Below, piece after piece: positions 26,791-37,126 of a DNA stretch of 64,000 nt. The notes under the pieces were generated by a model. The model did not search any database, was not told where the DNA came from, and worked only from the letters and a program-made list of their open reading frames with translations. The position numbers were made by a program, and so were the translations under genes. The stretch spans positions 1 through 64,000 of the forward strand of contig NZ_VTTI01000011.1 in the NCBI RefSeq assembly GCF_008641105.1, in the 5' to 3' direction. Positions within the stretch are counted from its first letter, which is position 1. The number at the start of each line of letters is the position of its first letter. Source of the stretch: Halopseudomonas salina. Its GTDB lineage: Bacteria; Pseudomonadota; Gammaproteobacteria; Pseudomonadales; Pseudomonadaceae.

Positions 26791-28679
26791 CGTGAGCGTT
26801 CTTCCAGTTGCTGAAGTCGTTGATAGAGAAACTTGCGGCGCAGCAAATCGGTGGGATTATCCGGCACTTCGCGCAGCCATTGCTGTAATGCCGCCTGTTG
26901 TTCGGGCTCAAGAACGTCCTCTGGAGCGCTCGGTAGCGGTGCTAGTTGACGTGACGACATGGCTTGCTGCTCACTCTCACGTTGTGTGGCGTCAATTGCT
27001 GACGACGTCTGGCCGCCGTCGATGGCGCCTACCTGCGTATCCGGGCTCTCACCTATCAGGGTTTCTGACTCCCCTGCGGACTCGCCGGCAGCGGCTATCG
27101 GGTCGACGGATGACGAGGAGAGCGAAGACGTAGGTCCTGAAGAAGGCTCGGGCAGTTGGTTCGGATTTTCCTGACGCGTACTGGTGTCGGGGCTGGGCGC
27201 TGTGCTGCCATCCTGTGGCTCCTGGTCGGTCGTGGTTTCGCCCGTTTGCGTTTCATTGCCCTCGGCCCCAGCGTTCGCCTCCCGCTGCTCGGCTTCCCGC
27301 GCCTGTTCCTCGATCAGTGCCTCTATGCGGCTGCGGTTGTGCCGGGCAGCCGCGTGGTCGGGGGCGCGGGTCAGTGTCTGTTCATAGGCTTCCAGCGCAT
27401 CTTTCAGCTTGCCACTCATGGCCAGCGCGGTACCGTGGTCGAAGTGGTGCTGAGGATTATCCGGGTCCTGCTGTATCAGCTGTGCATAGGCCTCGGCTGC
27501 GCCATTGTAATCACCCGCCTGGTAGCGTGCCCAGGCTGCCCAGTGGCGATCCTCAAAACGGTCTGCGGCTGCGGCGGACTGGTCACTTGCGAGCAAGTCG
27601 GCGGCTTGTTGATCCGGGCGTTGCCAGAGATCTTGCCAGGTGGGGCTGGCCTCGGCAGTCGTCGGCAACAGCAGGGCGCAAACAATCAGCCCGAGCCAGC
27701 CCCGTCGCGCGCCCAGAGCTGCCAAGGGCAGCAACAACAATAGCAGCCAGTGCCCCTGGTCGCTGCGCCCGGGCGATCTGTCCGGATCGTTGAGGCTGGT
27801 CAATGCCAAAGGCTGCAGCAGGCTGACCAGATCGGTATCGTCCCGGGTTATGTCGTGGTAGCTGGCTCCGGTGCCCCGGGCAATGCTGGCAAGAACCTGA
27901 TTATCCAGGCGTGGCAGCAGGATGCGGCCTTGCTCATCACGCATGAACCCGCCCTCTGGCAAAGCCACGGGTGCTCCTTCGGCAGTACCTGTTCCCAGAA
28001 TCGACAGTTGGCGACCCAGCCTGCGGGCAGCTTCGCCCAGGGCTTTGAGTTGGGGGCCTTCCACGCTCCCGGTGATGAGCAATATCTGCGTGCTGTCGGG
28101 GGGCAGTGGGGTAATCATCTGTTCGGCCAGCTCCAGGGCACTGCCCAGATTAGAGCCGCTGACCGGCATGATGTCCGGGCTCAGTCCGTTGAGCAGGTTG
28201 ATCAGGGTCGACTGATCTGAGCTCAGCGGCGTAACCCGGTGCGCGCTGCCGGCGTAGGCTATCAGGGCCACCTGGCTGTCACTGCGCATCTGTAAAAGAT
28301 CACGTATCTTCAGTCGAGCTCTTTCCAGGCGGGAAGGGGAGAGGTCATTGGCTAGCATGTTATGAGACAGGTCCAGCACCACCACCAGTGCTGACTGGTT
28401 GAGGCGCACCACGGGTGATTCGCCTTCCCACACTGGCCCGCTCAGGGCGACGATGGCCAGGGCCCAGGCCGAGGCCAGCAGAACAAAGCGTCCCGAGTGA
28501 TCCTTGCCAGGCTCGCGTTGCAGCAGCGCTTCACGCATGGCTGCGGGCAAAAGACCATGCCAGGGCGAATAATGGTTGATGCGGCGGTAAAGCAGCCAGC
28601 AGAGCCCGAAGCAGGGGATTAACAGCAACAGCCACAGCGGGCGGGCCAGTGTGAGACCGGCAAACAACTCAGTTTGCAT
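26787..28679 (-). CDS. BatB/BatC-like VWA domain protein with TPR repeats
   Basis: The 630-residue protein combines membrane helices near residues 10-28 and 45-65, a von Willebrand A domain (about 80-290), further helices near 295-335, TPR-like repeats (about 370-440) and a long Gln/Ser/Thr/Glu-rich disordered tail. ATG 28679 is chosen because CGGAGG lies five bases upstream. The VWA metal site looks degenerate: DLSHN replaces the usual DxSxS, and LLITGS lacks the Asp of the usual TDG. It may bind partners without metal. It overlaps the upstream BatA-like gene by 11 bp and the downstream batD by four. Confidence 0.85.
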   Translation of the reverse strand: MQTELFAGLTLARPLWLLLLIPCFGLCWLLYRRINHYSPWHGLLPAAMREALLQREPGKDHSGRFVLLASAWALAIVALSGPVWEGESPVVRLNQSALVVVLDLSHNMLANDLSPSRLERARLKIRDLLQMRSDSQVALIAYAGSAHRVTPLSSDQSTLINLLNGLSPDIMPVSGSNLGSALELAEQMITPLPPDSTQILLITGSVEGPQLKALGEAARRLGRQLSILGTGTAEGAPVALPEGGFMRDEQGRILLPRLDNQVLASIARGTGASYHDITRDDTDLVSLLQPLALTSLNDPDRSPGRSDQGHWLLLLLLPLAALGARRGWLGLIVCALLLPTTAEASPTWQDLWQRPDQQAADLLASDQSAAAADRFEDRHWAAWARYQAGDYNGAAEAYAQLIQQDPDNPQHHFDHGTALAMSGKLKDALEAYEQTLTRAPDHAAARHNRSRIEALIEEQAREAEQREANAGAEGNETQTGETTTDQEPQDGSTAPSPDTSTRQENPNQLPEPSSGPTSSLSSSSVDPIAAAGESAGESETLIGESPDTQVGAIDGGQTSSAIDATQRESEQQAMSSRQLAPLPSAPEDVLEPEQQAALQQWLREVPDNPTDLLRRKFLYQRLQQLEERSR

Positions 28680-29649
28680 GGCGCCTCCGGTAGACTGCGT
28701 TGCCTGCAAGAACCAGTGTCAGCAGCATCGCCAGCCCCAATGGCCAGGGGTACAGCGGACGTGCATGGCGTCGTGGACCGCTGTCACGCAATGCGGGCTC
28801 AAGCATCTCGATACGGCGATAGATGGCGTCGATATCCTCAGCATTGCGGGCCCGAAAATATTCCCCCCCGGTGGCCAGCGCCACATCGACCAGAGTCCCT
28901 TCGTCAAGATCGACCGAAGGGTCACGGGCCCCGGCCTGCGTGGGCTGGGACCTGTCCGCACCCACGCCGATGGTAAAGATACGGATGCCTTCACTTGCCG
29001 CAAAGCGCGCGGCACGCAGTGGATTGACCTGGCCAGCGGTATTTGCGCCATCGGTGATCAGCACCAGTACACGACTTTCGGCCGGCTCGGCGGCAAGCCT
29101 CTTGATGGCCAGGCCAATGGCATCACCGATGGCGGTCTCGCGGCCGGCGAGGCCCACGAAGGCCTCATCCATCCATTGATTCAAACTGCTCAGGTCGTGG
29201 GTCAGCGGAGCCTGAACATAGGCGCTGGAGCCAAACAATATAAGGCCCAGGCGATCACCCTGACGCTCTTCGATGAAGTTGGAGACCAGCCGCTGAACCA
29301 CGGTCATGCGTGGAACCGGTTCGCCATCAAGCTGCATATCCTGATATTCCATGCTGCCGGAAAGATCCACAGCAAGCATCATGTCACGCCCGCTGATGCT
29401 TATAGGTAATGGCTCGCCCAGCCACTGGGGGCGACTGGCCGCGATCAGCAGCAGCAACCATACGACAATAAACGGCCAGCGTCGGTGAGCAGAATGGGTG
29501 GGGGCGGTATTGCTGCGAAGTTGCTCCAGCCTGGGGAGAAACCCGACCTGAAGTGCCGTACTGGGCACCGCGGCGGGCGGCAGCAACCAGCGCAGAAGCC
29601 AGGGCAGGGGCAGCAGGAGGAAGGCCGCCGGCCAATGCAGCTCAAACAT
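28669..29649 (-). CDS. BatA-like VWA domain protein
   Basis: This 326-residue membrane protein has N-terminal helices (about 7-25 and 55-75), a von Willebrand A domain with an intact metal-ion site (DLSGS near 93, LITDG near 200) and a C-terminal helix near 300-318. It fits BatA in MoxR/VWA operons, where MoxR ATPases are thought to act on VWA proteins in cofactor insertion or envelope stress resistance. The start, ATG 29649, overlaps the stop of the DUF4381 gene by eight bases. The intact metal site contrasts with its neighbour. Confidence 0.88.
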   Translation of the reverse strand: MFELHWPAAFLLLPLPWLLRWLLPPAAVPSTALQVGFLPRLEQLRSNTAPTHSAHRRWPFIVVWLLLLIAASRPQWLGEPLPISISGRDMMLAVDLSGSMEYQDMQLDGEPVPRMTVVQRLVSNFIEERQGDRLGLILFGSSAYVQAPLTHDLSSLNQWMDEAFVGLAGRETAIGDAIGLAIKRLAAEPAESRVLVLITDGANTAGQVNPLRAARFAASEGIRIFTIGVGADRSQPTQAGARDPSVDLDEGTLVDVALATGGEYFRARNAEDIDAIYRRIEMLEPALRDSGPRRHARPLYPWPLGLAMLLTLVLAGNAVYRRRHAN

Positions 29650-30103
29650 GGTTGTGCCTCATCCAGCGGCGTAGCTCGCGGACCAGGGCACGTCGCTGCT
29701 CACGGGTTAGGTTCGGTGCCTGGCGGTAGAGGTCCGCTGCCAGGGGGGCCAGGTAGCTGCGCTGGGGCCGCGGATAACTGCTGCACAGATAATCAAGCCA
29801 TTGCTTGCCGAACAGACGAGTTGGCGTTACCTCACCGCGGCGAATCAAAAGGCGTTTCAACAGGCTGTTGATTTCACTGAGCCACTGTTGATCGGGCAGG
29901 TCTGCGGGTATGTCCTTGAGCGCCTGGTTGGTCTTGCGGCGATGGGCGACAAGCCGCTTCCAGCGGAGTATCAGCCAGGGCAACGCAAAGGCGGTTACCA
30001 GTGCCAGAACAAGCAGTATCCACCAGCCGGGCGCTGGCGGCCACCAGGGCACGGGTGGAGGAGCAACCGGATGGATGAGCGACTGATAGAGTGCCTCGGT
30101 CAC
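29642..30103 (-). CDS. DUF4381 membrane protein of the MoxR/Bat operon
   Basis: The 153-residue product has a short N-terminal periplasmic part, one membrane helix (about residues 25-46, GWWILLVLALVTAFALPWLIL) and a cytoplasmic helical domain. Position and architecture match DUF4381, a regular member of MoxR/VWA operons with no known activity. Its start overlaps the DUF58 stop by four bases, so the operon is tightly coupled. Confidence 0.85.
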   Translation of the reverse strand: MTEALYQSLIHPVAPPPVPWWPPAPGWWILLVLALVTAFALPWLILRWKRLVAHRRKTNQALKDIPADLPDQQWLSEINSLLKRLLIRRGEVTPTRLFGKQWLDYLCSSYPRPQRSYLAPLAADLYRQAPNLTREQRRALVRELRRWMRHNHV

Positions 30104-31074
30104 CTTCTAACCCGCCTTTTCTGAGCACTGAACATGGTGCCGATCTGCGTCTGGGCATTGCTGCCGGTGTGCAGGCTGAACAAGGAGCACCCCAGGCGGC
30201 GGGCCAGATTCTCCCAGGCCAACTGCTGGGCCACAAATTGCGCTGCATAGGCCCCGCGGACCGATGCATCCCGGGAGTTGATGCTCACACGGTCGCCGTT
30301 CTGGACGAAATCCAGCTGGTCGGCGGAGGGCAGCTCGGCGTCAAGGGAGTCGTAGAGGGGCAGCAGAACCAGATCGTTGTGCAGGGCCAGGGGGGCGAGC
30401 AGCGACTGATTGACTCTGTCCACCGCGCTGTGGTCGCAAATGATGTAAAGAATGCTTCCCGGGCGAACGACTTCGCGGGTGTGGCGCAGGGCCTGGTTGA
30501 GTAGCTCCCGGGGGGTCTCGCCGGTTGAATCTGCAGGGGGCGCCAGACTGTGATTGGCGTCGATCAGAAGCTTGAACAGGCGCAGCAGCGATTGCCTGTT
30601 GCGTTGTGGTCTGACCTCGTGACAGGTTTTGCCGAACACCACGCCGCCAACCCGATCATTGTGTGCCAGGGCAGTCCAGGCGATCAGGCTGCAGGCCTGG
30701 GCGGCAAGCACTGATTTAAAGCACAGCTGGCTACCCAGGAACAGCCGGTCACTCTGTTCGCAAACAATGAAAACCGGTCGCTCGCGCTCTTCGTTGAAGA
30801 CCTTGGTATGGACCTTGCCAGTGCGTGCAGTCACGCGCCAGTCAATGCTGCGGATGTCATCTCCGGGTTGATAGGCGCGAACCTGGTCAAAATCGACGCC
30901 CCGGCCACGCAGGCGCGAATATTGCCGGCCCAGTTGCCGGCTGGCTTGCAGTGGACCCCGGAAAAGGGGCATGCGCTGGCACTGGTGACGGCTTTCGAGC
31001 AGGGTGTCGAGGCTGATGAACAGGCGCTCGTCCTGCGGCCCGTCCCGACGCGTGTGGGGGGTGTTCACGTTCAT
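30100..31074 (-). CDS. DUF58 protein of the MoxR/Bat operon
   Basis: The 324-residue protein shows the DUF58 core RAYQPGDDIRSIDWRVTART near residue 67, followed by a VWA-like domain with FIVCEQSDRL. DUF58 proteins accompany MoxR ATPases almost invariably and may be their substrate adaptors. No membrane helix is evident in this copy, so it is probably cytoplasmic or peripheral. It overlaps the moxR-like gene upstream and DUF4381 downstream by four bases each. Confidence 0.9.
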   Translation of the reverse strand: MNVNTPHTRRDGPQDERLFISLDTLLESRHQCQRMPLFRGPLQASRQLGRQYSRLRGRGVDFDQVRAYQPGDDIRSIDWRVTARTGKVHTKVFNEERERPVFIVCEQSDRLFLGSQLCFKSVLAAQACSLIAWTALAHNDRVGGVVFGKTCHEVRPQRNRQSLLRLFKLLIDANHSLAPPADSTGETPRELLNQALRHTREVVRPGSILYIICDHSAVDRVNQSLLAPLALHNDLVLLPLYDSLDAELPSADQLDFVQNGDRVSINSRDASVRGAYAAQFVAQQLAWENLARRLGCSLFSLHTGSNAQTQIGTMFSAQKRRVRR

Positions 31075-32030
31075 ACCACGGCGACGGATTCGACCAGCAG
31101 ATTGATCGCCCGGTCTGCATCGATTCCGGCGGCTTCGGCCTCGAAGCTCAGAATCAGGCGATGACGCAATACATCGTGCACTATGGCCTGAACGTCTTCA
31201 GGGCTGACGAAGTCGCGCCCGGCCAGCCAGGCATGGGCCCGCGCACAACGGTCAAGGGCAATAGTCCCGCGCGGGCTTGCACCCAGTTCAATCCATTCAG
31301 CCAATTGAGCGCTATATAGCTCTGGACGCCGGGTGGCCATGATCAGTTGGATCAGATACTCCTCTACGGCGTCGGCCATGAACAGGCCCAGCACCTCCTG
31401 ACGGGCGGCAAGAATGCTTGCCTGGCTGATCCGTTGCTCTATCCGGCTACTGACGCCCTGGGCTTCACCGCGGGCAAGATGCAGGATCTGGCGCTCCAGT
31501 GCCGCGTCTGGAAAACCGATACGTACGTGCATCAGGAAGCGGTCCAGCTGGGCTTCCGGGAGTGGATAGGTACCTTCCTGTTCAATCGGATTCTGGGTGG
31601 CCATGACCATGAACAGCTCGGGCAGAGGATAGGTTTCCCTGCCGATACTGACCTGGCGCTCGGCCATGGCCTCGAGCAACGCAGACTGCACCTTGGCTGG
31701 TGCACGGTTGATCTCGTCAGCGAGAACCAGGTGGTGGAAGATGGGGCCCTGCTGAAAGCTGAAACTGGCCGTTTCAGGGCGATATATCTCCGTGCCGGTG
31801 ATATCGGCCGGGAGCAGATCGGGGGTGAACTGGATACGGTGAAAGTCCGCCTCGATCGCTTCAGATAGCGCCTTGATGGCTTTGGTCTTGGCCAGGCCGG
31901 GGGCGCCCTCCACGAGTACGTGGCCGCCGGCCAGCAGACAAATTAGCATGCGATCAACCAGCTGTTCCTGGCCAAAAATCTGCTGCCCCATCCAGGAACG
32001 CAGGCTCATCAGTGATTGGTGGTGCGTCAT
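31071..32030 (-). CDS. MoxR-family AAA+ ATPase
   Basis: This 319-residue ATPase has Walker A EGAPGLAKTKA (about 41-51), Walker B LVLADEINRAP, and the MoxR signature TQNPIEQEGTYPLPEAQLDRF. MoxR ATPases act as chaperone-like machines together with VWA proteins. The frame stays open upstream to 32084, but I prefer ATG 32030 because AAGGAAA precedes it and the N-terminus MTHHQSLMSLRSWMGQQI then fits the family. It is the first gene of the operon moxR-DUF58-DUF4381-batA-batB-batD and is divergent from gdhB. The promoter between 32031 and 32239 is not resolved. Confidence 0.93.
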   Translation of the reverse strand: MTHHQSLMSLRSWMGQQIFGQEQLVDRMLICLLAGGHVLVEGAPGLAKTKAIKALSEAIEADFHRIQFTPDLLPADITGTEIYRPETASFSFQQGPIFHHLVLADEINRAPAKVQSALLEAMAERQVSIGRETYPLPELFMVMATQNPIEQEGTYPLPEAQLDRFLMHVRIGFPDAALERQILHLARGEAQGVSSRIEQRISQASILAARQEVLGLFMADAVEEYLIQLIMATRRPELYSAQLAEWIELGASPRGTIALDRCARAHAWLAGRDFVSPEDVQAIVHDVLRHRLILSFEAEAAGIDADRAINLLVESVAVV

Positions 32031-32239
32031 GAGCGTATTTTCCTTGCTGACTATCGTGTCCATATCCGGTCCATCCTTGTCCATTGCGCTCTGTCCATCT
32101 AATTGTCACGCCGGCGACACACTATGGTCTAGACTGATGTTATTCGATACCGCGGGCCCAACAGAATACCGCTTCTGACGCCCGTTACCCACTGCAAGAC
32201 TCTGCGAGCTTGTGCCTCGCAGATTTATCTGGAGGCAGC

Positions 32240-35200
32240 ATGGCGTTCATCATGGCCAGCAGTAGAAAAGAATTCCTTACTATTTTGCAGGATCGTATCG
32301 AGAATCTCGTCCAGCCGGACGAAAAAGAATCCATTATTCGCTTCAGCGAGCAGTTTTTCGGGATCGTGCCGCTCGATGAGCTGCTCGCCCGACATGACAC
32401 TGACCTGCTGGGTTGTACCCTGTCATTCTGGCGCTTTCTGCAACACTACACAGGTTCAATCGAGAAGCTCAGGGTATTCAATCCTGACACTCAGCAGCAT
32501 GGCTGGCAATCCACCCATTCGGTGGTGGAAATTCTCCACGTCGATTCGCCTTTCCTGGTCGACTCCGTGCGTATGGAACTGAATCGTCAGGGTTATGCCA
32601 TCCATACCCTGCAAAACAGCGTAATGGCCGTCAAGCGTAACGCCAAGGGCGAACTCGAAACGGTGATGCCGCCTCATAGCAAGGAGGCGGATGTACAGCA
32701 CGAGTCGGTGATGTACATAGAAATTGACCGTTGCGGCAGTGCCGCCGAACTCAAGCGCCTGTCTAAATCCCTTGAGGAGGTGCTCAGCCATGTCAGGGCT
32801 GCTGTTGCAGACTTTGGCACCATGCGCAATCAGGCCGAGGCGGTCATCAAGTTACTCAAAGGCAAGCAATTCGGGTACTTTCCGGTCGAAGAGCGCAAGG
32901 AATGCGAAGCGTTCCTGGGTTGGTTGCTTGAGGATCATTTCACTTTCCTGGGCTACGAGCGTTTCAATATCAAGGAAGGGCTCAAGGAGCAGCGACTGGG
33001 CATCCAGCCCGAACACAGTCTGGGTGTGCTGGCGCTCAATGCCCGGGACGAGTCCCTGGCCGGCCTGCCTGACAAGGTGATCGATTACCTGCGCGCGCCT
33101 GTTTTGCTGTCCTTTGCCAAGGCGTCTGTTTCAAGCAAGGTCCATCGGCCAGCCTATCCCGATTACGTGTCGATTCGCGAAGTGGACAAACAGGGTGAAG
33201 TGATTACCGAACATCGATTCATGGGGCTTTACACCTCCCGGGTCTATGCCGGTACTGTCGAGCGCATACCTCACCTGCGCCAAAAAGTGGCGGCGGTGCG
33301 CGAAGCTTCGGGTTTCACTGCCCACAGTCACCTGGGCAAGGAGCTGGATCAGGCTCTGCAGGTACTGCCCCGTGATGATCTTTTCCAGATGTCCGAAGCG
33401 GAGTTGCGAGATACCGCCCTGAGCATTGTGCAGATTCAGGAGCGTAACCAGATTCGCGTGTTTCTGCGCAGCGGTAACTACGGTCGTTTCTACTACTGCC
33501 TGGTATATGTACCGCGCGAAATATATTCCACCGAGATCCGCCTGAAAATCGAAGCGGTGTTGATGGAGCGCTTGCAGGCCAGCGAATGTGAATTCTGGAC
33601 CTACTTTTCCGAGTCGGTACTGGCCCGTACCCAGTTCATTCTCAGCGTTGATCCCAGGCAGGACCTGACCATCGATCCGGCAAAGATCGAGCAGGACATT
33701 ATCCGGGTCTGCCGCGACTGGCATGATGATTTCAGCGATCGTCTGAACGAAAGTCTTGGCGAGGCCACGGCCACGGCTGTGCTGGAAGATTTTGCCGGCG
33801 GCTTTCCGGCCGGCTACGCGGAGCGTTTTACGGCGGCCAGTGGTGTGGTGGATATGCAGCACATCCTGTCACTGACCGCCGAGCGGCCCTTGGCAATGAG
33901 TTTCTATCAGCCGTTGTCGCAGAAGCCGGGCGTCTTGCACTGCAAGATTTATCACCTTGGCGAGCCCTTGCCCCTGTCGGATGTCATGCCGATCCTGGAA
34001 AATCTGGGACTGCGGGTCATGGGCGAGTTCCCATTCCTGTTCAAACGCCGAGATGGGCAGGAGTTCTGGATTCACGATTTCGAATTTACCTTTGCGCTTG
34101 ACCGTGAACTGGATATTCAAGAGGTAAACGAGCTTTTCCGTGATGCTTTCGAACAGACCTGGCGCGGCCTGGCCGAGAACGATGGCTTCAATCGACTGGT
34201 CTTGCTGGCACGCATGCCATGGCGTGACGTGGCCTTGTTACGCGCTTATGCGCGCTATCTCAAACAGATACGGCTGGGCTTCGAGCTGCCCTATATAGCC
34301 AGCACCCTGGTGGGGCATGCGGACATTGCCCGTGAGTTGGTCCGTTTGTTCAAGACCCGATTCTATCTTGCCCGCAAGTTGTCCCCCGACGACCTGGAAG
34401 ATATGCAGCAGCGACTCGAACAGGCCATTCTCGGCGCGCTTGACCAGGTGGCGGTACTCAATGAGGATCGTATCCTGCGGCGCTATCTGGAGCTGATTAA
34501 AGCGACCCTGCGCACCAATTTCTATCAGACCGACAGCCAGGGTAATGCCAAGGAGTATTTCAGTCTCAAGCTTGATCCGCGGGCGATTGCCGAGCTGCCG
34601 TTGCCCAAGCCGATGTACGAAGTGTTTGTCTATTCGCCACGCTTTGAGGGTGTGCATTTGCGTGGCGGCAAGGTCGCCCGGGGTGGCCTGCGCTGGTCCG
34701 ATCGTGAAGAGGATTACCGCACCGAAGTGCTGGGCCTGGTGAAAGCGCAGCAGGTCAAGAACGCGGTCATAGTACCGGTGGGCGCCAAGGGTGGATTTGT
34801 CCCCAGGCGGCTGCCCCTGGGAGGCACTCGCGATGAAGTGCAGCAGGAGGCAATAGCCTGCTACAAGCTGTTCATACGCGGTTTGCTGGATCTGACCGAT
34901 AACCTGGTGGAAGGTACGCTAGTACCGCCAGATCAGGTAGTTCGTCACGATGAAGACGATCCCTACCTGGTGGTTGCCGCCGACAAGGGAACAGCAACCT
35001 TCTCCGATATTGCCAATGGTATTGCCGCTGATTACGGGTTCTGGCTGGGTGATGCCTTTGCCTCGGGTGGCTCGGCCGGGTACGACCACAAGAAGATGGG
35101 CATCACTGCCAAGGGTGCCTGGGTTTCCGTGCAGAGACATTTCCGGGAACTGGGTATCAATATCCAGACCGAGCCGGTCACAGTGCTGGGTATTGGCGAC

Positions 35201-37093
35201 ATGGCCGGCGATGTATTCGGCAATGGCATGCTGTTATCACGCAGCCTCAAGGTGGTCGCAGCCTTCAACCATATGCACATCTTTATTGATCCGGACCCGG
35301 ATCCCGAGGTCAGTTTCGAAGAGCGTCAGCGGCTGTTCGACCTGCCTCGTTCAAGCTGGACCGATTACAACAGCAAGCTGATCTCCACCGGTGGGGGCAT
35401 TTTCGAGCGTAGCCTCAAACAGATCACGCTGACCCCACAGATGCGCGAACTCTTCGACATCAAGGCCGAGAAGCTGACTCCCAACGAACTTATTCACAAT
35501 CTGCTCAAGGCGCCGGTGGACCTGATCTGGAATGGAGGTATCGGTACCTATGTGAAGAGCTCGGCTGAAACTCACATTGATGTGGGCGACAAGGCCAACG
35601 ATATATTGCGTGTTGACGGGCGAGATCTGCGCTGCCGGGTGATAGGCGAGGGCGGCAACCTGGGCATGACTCAGTTGGGCCGGGTCGAATACTGCCTGCA
35701 CGGCGGATCGCTGAATACCGACTTTATCGATAACGCTGGGGGCGTCGACTGCTCCGACCATGAGGTGAATATCAAGATCCTGCTCAACGAAGTGGTTGAG
35801 GCGGGAGATATGACCGGCAAACAGCGGGACAAGCTGCTTGCCAGCATGACTGAAGATGTTGGGTCGCTGGTGCTGGCCAACAACTACAAGCAGACACAGG
35901 CGATCAGTCTGGCTCAGCGCCAGGCAGTGAAGACAATGACCGAGTATCGGCGCTACATCACCCAGATGGAGAGCAGCGGCAAGCTCAGCCGATCCCTGGA
36001 ATTCATTCCGGAGGACGATCAACTGGCCGAGCGCACCGCCCGTGGTCTGGGACTGACCCGGCCCGAGTTGTCGATCCTGATTTCCTATTCCAAGGCCGAC
36101 CTCAAGGAAAGTCTGGTGGATTCCGATGTGCCTGAGGACAGTTATCTGGCACGCGAGCTGGGAACTGCATTTCCTGCCGTGCTGGGGAAGAAATACCCCG
36201 CTGCATTGAACAACCACCGACTGCGCCGAGAAATCATCTCCACCCAACTGGCCAATGACCTGGTCAACCATATGGGTATCACCTTCCTGCGCCGCCTGCA
36301 GCAGTCGACCGGCTCGCCACCCAGCGAGCTGGCCCGTGGCTACGTGGTCGCGCGGGATGTGTTCAAGCTGAAGGCGCACTTTGCATCCATCGAGGCTCTG
36401 GATTATCAGGTGCCCGCCGAAGTACAGCTGGAACTGATGGACGACCTGATGCGCCTGGGCCGCAGGGCCACACGCTGGTTTGTTCGCAACCGGCGCCGGG
36501 ATCTGGATCCTGAGCGCGAGATTGCCCACTTTGCCCCCAGGGTCGAAGCCCTCGCCGAGCAGTTCGACAGCTTGCTGGAAGGGCCTGTGCGAGGTCAGTG
36601 GGAAGCACGCTTTGAAGCCTACTCCAAGGCGGGCGTGCCGGAGCCAATTGCGCGGCTGGTGGCGGGAACCACCAATTTCTTCACGCTGCTGGGGATCATC
36701 GAAGCGGCCGATACTACCGGCCAGCCCGAGCAACGCGTTGCCCAGGTATTCTTTGCGCTGGGTAGCGAGCTCCGCTTGCCCTGGTTCAGCCAGCAGATCA
36801 ATGGTCTGTCAGTGGATAACCACTGGCAGGCGCTGGCCCGAGAGAGTTATCGTGACGACCTTGACGCCCAGGCGCGTTCGATGACTGTTTCAGTACTGCA
36901 CGACTGCGATGAGAGCCTGAGCCCGGACGTGCTGGTCAAGGAGTGGGTGGCGCGCAACCCCTTGATGGTCAAGCGCTGGCGGGTGATGCTCGCGGATCTC
37001 AAGAATGCCGGTGGAGGGGATTATCCAATGATAGCGGTGGCCATGCGGGAATTGCTGGATCTGGTACAGGCCTCGCGGCGCAGCGTAAACTGA
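32240..37093 (+). CDS. gdhB: NAD-specific glutamate dehydrogenase, large type
   Basis: This 1617-residue enzyme is the giant (about 180 kDa) NAD-dependent glutamate dehydrogenase of Pseudomonas and related bacteria, which deaminates glutamate to 2-oxoglutarate, mainly in amino-acid catabolism. The N-terminal half holds regulatory ACT-like regions. The catalytic core lies near 790-1240, with GGKVARGGLRWSDR, VPVGAKGGFV, TVLGIGDMAGDVFGNG and NGGIGTYVK typical of the family. ATG 32240 is chosen because GGAGG lies four bases upstream, and the length then matches the roughly 1620-residue P. aeruginosa enzyme. A DUF2835 gene follows 33 bp downstream and probably shares its transcript. Confidence 0.96.
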   Translation: MAFIMASSRKEFLTILQDRIENLVQPDEKESIIRFSEQFFGIVPLDELLARHDTDLLGCTLSFWRFLQHYTGSIEKLRVFNPDTQQHGWQSTHSVVEILHVDSPFLVDSVRMELNRQGYAIHTLQNSVMAVKRNAKGELETVMPPHSKEADVQHESVMYIEIDRCGSAAELKRLSKSLEEVLSHVRAAVADFGTMRNQAEAVIKLLKGKQFGYFPVEERKECEAFLGWLLEDHFTFLGYERFNIKEGLKEQRLGIQPEHSLGVLALNARDESLAGLPDKVIDYLRAPVLLSFAKASVSSKVHRPAYPDYVSIREVDKQGEVITEHRFMGLYTSRVYAGTVERIPHLRQKVAAVREASGFTAHSHLGKELDQALQVLPRDDLFQMSEAELRDTALSIVQIQERNQIRVFLRSGNYGRFYYCLVYVPREIYSTEIRLKIEAVLMERLQASECEFWTYFSESVLARTQFILSVDPRQDLTIDPAKIEQDIIRVCRDWHDDFSDRLNESLGEATATAVLEDFAGGFPAGYAERFTAASGVVDMQHILSLTAERPLAMSFYQPLSQKPGVLHCKIYHLGEPLPLSDVMPILENLGLRVMGEFPFLFKRRDGQEFWIHDFEFTFALDRELDIQEVNELFRDAFEQTWRGLAENDGFNRLVLLARMPWRDVALLRAYARYLKQIRLGFELPYIASTLVGHADIARELVRLFKTRFYLARKLSPDDLEDMQQRLEQAILGALDQVAVLNEDRILRRYLELIKATLRTNFYQTDSQGNAKEYFSLKLDPRAIAELPLPKPMYEVFVYSPRFEGVHLRGGKVARGGLRWSDREEDYRTEVLGLVKAQQVKNAVIVPVGAKGGFVPRRLPLGGTRDEVQQEAIACYKLFIRGLLDLTDNLVEGTLVPPDQVVRHDEDDPYLVVAADKGTATFSDIANGIAADYGFWLGDAFASGGSAGYDHKKMGITAKGAWVSVQRHFRELGINIQTEPVTVLGIGDMAGDVFGNGMLLSRSLKVVAAFNHMHIFIDPDPDPEVSFEERQRLFDLPRSSWTDYNSKLISTGGGIFERSLKQITLTPQMRELFDIKAEKLTPNELIHNLLKAPVDLIWNGGIGTYVKSSAETHIDVGDKANDILRVDGRDLRCRVIGEGGNLGMTQLGRVEYCLHGGSLNTDFIDNAGGVDCSDHEVNIKILLNEVVEAGDMTGKQRDKLLASMTEDVGSLVLANNYKQTQAISLAQRQAVKTMTEYRRYITQMESSGKLSRSLEFIPEDDQLAERTARGLGLTRPELSILISYSKADLKESLVDSDVPEDSYLARELGTAFPAVLGKKYPAALNNHRLRREIISTQLANDLVNHMGITFLRRLQQSTGSPPSELARGYVVARDVFKLKAHFASIEALDYQVPAEVQLELMDDLMRLGRRATRWFVRNRRRDLDPEREIAHFAPRVEALAEQFDSLLEGPVRGQWEARFEAYSKAGVPEPIARLVAGTTNFFTLLGIIEAADTTGQPEQRVAQVFFALGSELRLPWFSQQINGLSVDNHWQALARESYRDDLDAQARSMTVSVLHDCDESLSPDVLVKEWVARNPLMVKRWRVMLADLKNAGGGDYPMIAVAMRELLDLVQASRRSVN

Positions 37094-37126
37094 GCACTCA
37101 GCGAGGTGATTTTAGAGGGTACCTGA

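Noticed and set aside
35351..36733. A 460-codon open frame antisense to gdhB
   Set aside because: No motif or ribosome site, and gdhB is unambiguous across this stretch.
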